Below, in pieces: positions 60,162-64,000 of a DNA stretch of 64,000 nucleotides (position 1 is the first letter of the stretch; each line of letters starts with the position of its first letter). The notes under the pieces were generated by a model. That model saw nothing but the letters and a program-made list of their open reading frames with translations, was not told where the DNA came from and ran no database searches. Source of the stretch: Liolophura sinensis. Its lineage: Eukaryota > Mollusca > Polyplacophora > Chitonida > Chitonidae. The position numbers and the translations under genes are program-made. The DNA lies in contig NC_088295.1 in NCBI RefSeq assembly GCF_032854445.1, positions 72,320,028 to 72,384,027 on the forward strand, given 5' to 3'.

Positions 60162-63100
60162 TGATCCCATATAGCAAACGTAGAGAGCGGCACTGCGCTC
60201 TAAGGAGATTACAACTGCGCCACTCTTTCCCAAACCGCACGCGCTTCCAACCCATAAGCTTATAGGGAAAAAGACATTCGTTATCAATAACTGTTAAATC
60301 GGAATGAAACGGTTTTAAACCGTTAACGAATTTGGATATATTTCAACGAATGTTACCGTATCCTGAACAACTGACTAATCACATTTCTTTATTCTATTCT
60401 ATCCTGAATCCTACAAGTACGTGCCAACTTAATTAGGCCTAGCTGCCCCGTTAAACCAGCCCATATAAGGACAAATGCGCCATAATTTACGGCTGAACTC
60501 CTTGTATATGCATGCCGTAGTAGGTTCTAGAAAGTATATCGCTTCAGTTTACTGTTAATCATCTTTTGATCAAGTTTTTGTTATCCGTTCACCAACGGAG
60601 AGTTGTTGGATGGGATATGGGAATTTTACTTTTTTTGTCTGGTTTAATCTTTAAATGTTTACCAAAATGAATTTCTCAGTCATTGTCAAATATTTGCATG
60701 TCAACACGACGTCCAAGGAGAGGGATATTGGACTGTGAATGGGTTATTTGACAATTGATGTTTGACGCGTATCAACTACCCAAACGAGGAGTTTGCATCC
60801 ATGTCAAGATAACTGTTTTTTTTTTTCAGTTTTACCGGCTTCAGTCTTTCTGTCTTTGTAAAATTTTGTGTACACAGCATCCAAGGAAGGCAGTGTAAAT
60901 TCAGCAGGTTTGAGTAATTGTGTTAATGGCATTTTATTAAGAAAAAATAGTGTAATTATTCTCGGTCGTTTTACAAATATTATATAAAGGGGAGGAATAT
61001 TGCAAATTCAACAGAATTGACACATATTAATGACCTAATCCATATACGTTATGGTTCTTTCAGACTTACTCACAGGGAACAACGGCAGGCTACGTCAGAT
61101 GCGTCATGTTTATGCGTATGTGTGTATGTATGTATGTACCTCGTACATTTGTGATATATAACGAGGAGGAAACATACGGTATGTGTGCACATATACTGTG
61201 TCTTTTTGTAGCTGTAGCAGTAGGCGTTCATGCCGTCTGTATCTGTTTCCTCGCTCTAACCACTCACTGCTGGGCGCCAAGTTAGGTAGCAACATGCACC
61301 ACTTTTTTGATCTGCCTTTATTAAGACCCTACCCGGGTTTGATGCCAGGTCTCTCGACTTCGATTTGTGTAGACACATTCGATTAGGGAGATAAAGGCGG
61401 ATTGCCACGTCGCTGACATCCCCCCACCTTTACCGGTCTCCTACTTCAATAAAAATGGACCGATTTCATCAAAACTTTGGCTTCTCGCTCATCATTAGTT
61501 AAGCTTTCCGTTTGTATAGCAATTATACGTGGCACTTTTAACAACATTTCCAACCCGAAACACAGGTTTACACACAACCACAGCCGCCGCAGATGGTCCA
61601 GTCGAAATCTCCACTAGCGAGGTACAAACCAAAGTAAGGGGGCAAAATTTATACCTGGAATTCCACACTCTGTTAAATTTGTGCACCGGTTACTAGTACA
61701 AAACTGGAGGGAAAATTTAGGCACATATCAAACCAGTTTGAAAGCCAGTTCAAGCATGGTTCCAGACAGTCCTATTTCTGTGTATCTCTAAACCACTGCA
61801 AACCTTCCGAAGTGCCCAGGGGCCTCTTTTGCAGTCTTCTGAGTCATTTGGGTTTTTTGGTTTTTGTTGGTTTATGCTCGTTATTCATGTAACGGAGATC
61901 ACCTGTCCCTGATCGCCCTCCGGTACAGGTTAGCTATGACGCGCTTTGGATACGTCATGTTATGATTCTGTTTGTATGACATCACACCTCGCCACTCGGT
62001 CGACAGCTGTCCCGAAAGGAGTGCTTGATATTATTTTACTGCCGAGTTCTAAGCGATGTCTCGTAAGTAGAAACCATATTGTTTACATGATTCTTTCTAT
62101 ATAGCGTTCGTTAGTGTTTATATATATTCCTGACAAGCTTCATTTGTAGGTTATTTATAACAGTTAGTGTGACGTTGTTTCGCTTGTGCGAGGTAAAGAT
62201 CACTGCAACTGAATAGCATTGCTACAGCGAGCGGAAAGTTCAAACCGGTGCGTAAGTTGTACGGGTGATCATCACATGTTCAGTGTCATTTACCTATTTC
62301 TGCATGATATTGTTGCGTTATTCTGAAGACTTTTCTATTACTTTCAGCGAGATATTTGGTTCGTTCTATCTTGAATTTCGTTATGACATGGTATTTGCAC
62401 TATTGCGCATGCAGTTTTCAATGCAGCTATGTGACGATAAGTTTCAATGAATTGTCGTACAGTTATACCAGATTTAGATATATCTGTTAATTCAGCTGTC
62501 GTGATTCAAATCAAAATTGCCCGAATAGGATTTCTTGTGTCTAGTACCATTTTTTGGTTACTTTGCTTTACACAATTAATGTTTGTGTATTTAGGTAGAC
62601 ACTGATGTCTTGACTGTGTAATGTACCGGTTTTCTGGGTTGGATACGCCGTGTATCTCCTGGTGTCTTCCTGGTTAACAGGGTTTTATTAAGTTTATCAC
62701 GATTTGTCTGATAATTATCATATCGTTTGCAACAATATTGCTATACTTTTTTGTGTTCGGCTTTATAGTTTGTGTTGAGAAAATATAATGGTGCGCACAC
62801 TTTGCCAAGGGTTTACTGTGTATACGTGTATACTAGTATAGAAAAGCCGACGTCTGTCACTTCTCTATAATAATAACTGTCGTAGTCTTAAGGTAGCATA
62901 ACTCTGAAAAACTGAACAACACAGGAATCGTTGGAATAGCATGTATTTCTGGCGTAGCAGCCAAGGCAGATATATATCGAAAGCAATCAACTATATAAAC
63001 ACTGCATTATTACGTCCCCAAGGTACGTTTAAATTACCTAAACGTAGCCTACCTGAACGATATACATTTAATTCCATTTAACAACGTCTTATCATTTTAT

Positions 63101-63911
63101 GCAGTATTCATTACAATATCCAACCCCCTTTGTACAGTGCATACATAAGTTCATTTAATAATATTAAACCACGTTTATGTCGTATGCATTTAAACGGCGC
63201 CCGGTGGTTCTTCTCCATTCAGTGGTAATTTGGAAAGGCAGACAGGCTGAGTGTTCCTCAATGAACTGTAAGCTATGGTGGCAGGAAGTCAGCCGGCGTG
63301 CATTGTTTCTAACTGGCCCCCATGGTCATAAAACGCAATGATACCTAACTGGCAGATTGCGTCCTGTCTAGTGAATATACGATAGCACCAGACCATGTCA
63401 CATTTATTTACAATGTACTGTAATTAGATATAGGTACGGGGATAATTGCCTCGCCCTGCACCTGTACGCACTGTTAGACATATACACACATTGTGTATAG
63501 ACGTGTGTGTCTGGATTACACGTGAATATAACATACATTGCATGATGAGTTTATTAACAGACATACAGTGATAAATCCATAACTAGACATATAGTGATAA
63601 ATTCATTAAAACAGTAACCTTATTTAATATCTCCTTAATACTAGTAACTGTACATACGATAATAACTAATAACCAGCGCTTGGAGTTTAAGATACTTAAA
63701 TATGCATTATTCTCTGATCTACACGAATTGTTTATTGCATATGTTTGAAATAAACATATCTTTGTAACATTACTTATGTCACATTCTGTGTTTATGTTTA
63801 TAGGGTTATTCACGGGACCAGTGGATAAAATTATACACATGAAGACCTAGCCACAACAAAATCGTGTGTTTGGTTTATTTCTCACGTCACAACAAGCAAT
63901 CGTTGACGAAG
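60162..63911. other. No recognised gene
   Basis: No protein family recognised. A decayed second-family SINE lies at 61222-61400 (minus). At 62056 the words ATGTCTC/GTAAGT follow a GC-richer leader and could be a very short first coding exon (Met-Ser) with a strong donor, but nothing downstream confirms it. Confidence 0.4.
61222..61400 (-). mobile_element. Decayed second-family SINE
   Basis: Reverse-complement match to the second SINE family: CTCTAACCACTCACTGCTGG, GCGCCAAGTTAGGTAGCAAC, and GACCCTACCCGGGTTTGATG corresponding to the B-box region. Confidence 0.5.
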
Positions 63912-64000
63912 ATGGCTGTAGCTACCATGACAGCTTTGACACTGTATGTTTTAAACATAATCGGCGAGTGTTTATTCAGTGTGAAACTGATTAAGCAAAT
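63912..64000 (+). CDS. Possible 5' end of a gene running off the window
   Basis: ATG at 63912 has a good context (GAAGATGG) and the frame stays open to the window end: MAVATMTALTLYVLNIIGEC followed by LFSVKLIKQ. The hydrophobic N-terminus could be a signal peptide or a membrane anchor. I recognise no family and see no splice donor before the edge. A chance frame of 29 codons is quite possible. Confidence 0.3.
   Translation, partial: MAVATMTALTLYVLNIIGECLFSVKLIKQ

Overview
The window is animal nuclear DNA: AT-rich, with short exons, long introns and a dense scatter of one tRNA-headed SINE family whose 3' end reads like ATTCTTGAGTACGGCGTAAA. That SINE type, the frequent ACATGTAC motifs and the protein sequences point to a lophotrochozoan, most likely a bivalve or gastropod mollusc. 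The organism is inferred, not proven.

Layout. 1-8.5 kb: no recognisable gene, only old repeats. 8.7-9.8 kb (+): an intronless coding exon for a class A GPCR, probably a neuropeptide receptor. 15.5-20.0 kb (-): a complete seven-exon thiamine pyrophosphokinase gene (TPK1, 243 aa). 21.9-34.7 kb (+): a complete thirteen-exon gene for origin recognition complex subunit 2 (ORC2, 561 aa). 37.4-42.3 kb (-): a complete six-exon MDH1B-type malate dehydrogenase-like gene (519 aa). 43.0-52.5 kb (+): a complete five-exon NIFK gene (nucleolar RRM protein, 379 aa). 57.6-60.2 kb: a reduced, fairly young Ty3/gypsy-type LTR element. 60-64 kb: no recognised gene, with a possible first coding exon at the right edge. 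TPK1/ORC2 and MDH1B/NIFK are two head-to-head pairs; ORC2 and MDH1B converge. All exon chains were assembled by eye from splice sites, codon phase and remembered human homologues, and every chain closes in frame.

The most striking feature is a set of tandem repeats made from exon-intron junctions. In ORC2 the last 46 bases of exon 10 plus its GTAAGT donor are repeated about 45-50 times (54 bp unit) through the first 2.8 kb of intron 10. In the next intron the mirror event is seen: the 3' splice site plus the first bases of exon 12 are repeated about 20 times (57 bp unit) up to the true acceptor. TPK1 exon 1 also has its donor duplicated (18 bp unit), and an array in NIFK intron 4 resembles the exon 4 donor. 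Two introns (TPK1 intron 2, ORC2 intron 11) need GC-AG splicing to keep frame. I regard these splice-junction minisatellites as the best candidate for something undescribed here.

Functionally the genes are unrelated housekeeping or signalling genes: cofactor synthesis, replication origin licensing, a degenerate dehydrogenase, ribosome biogenesis and a receptor. No operon-like cooperation is implied.
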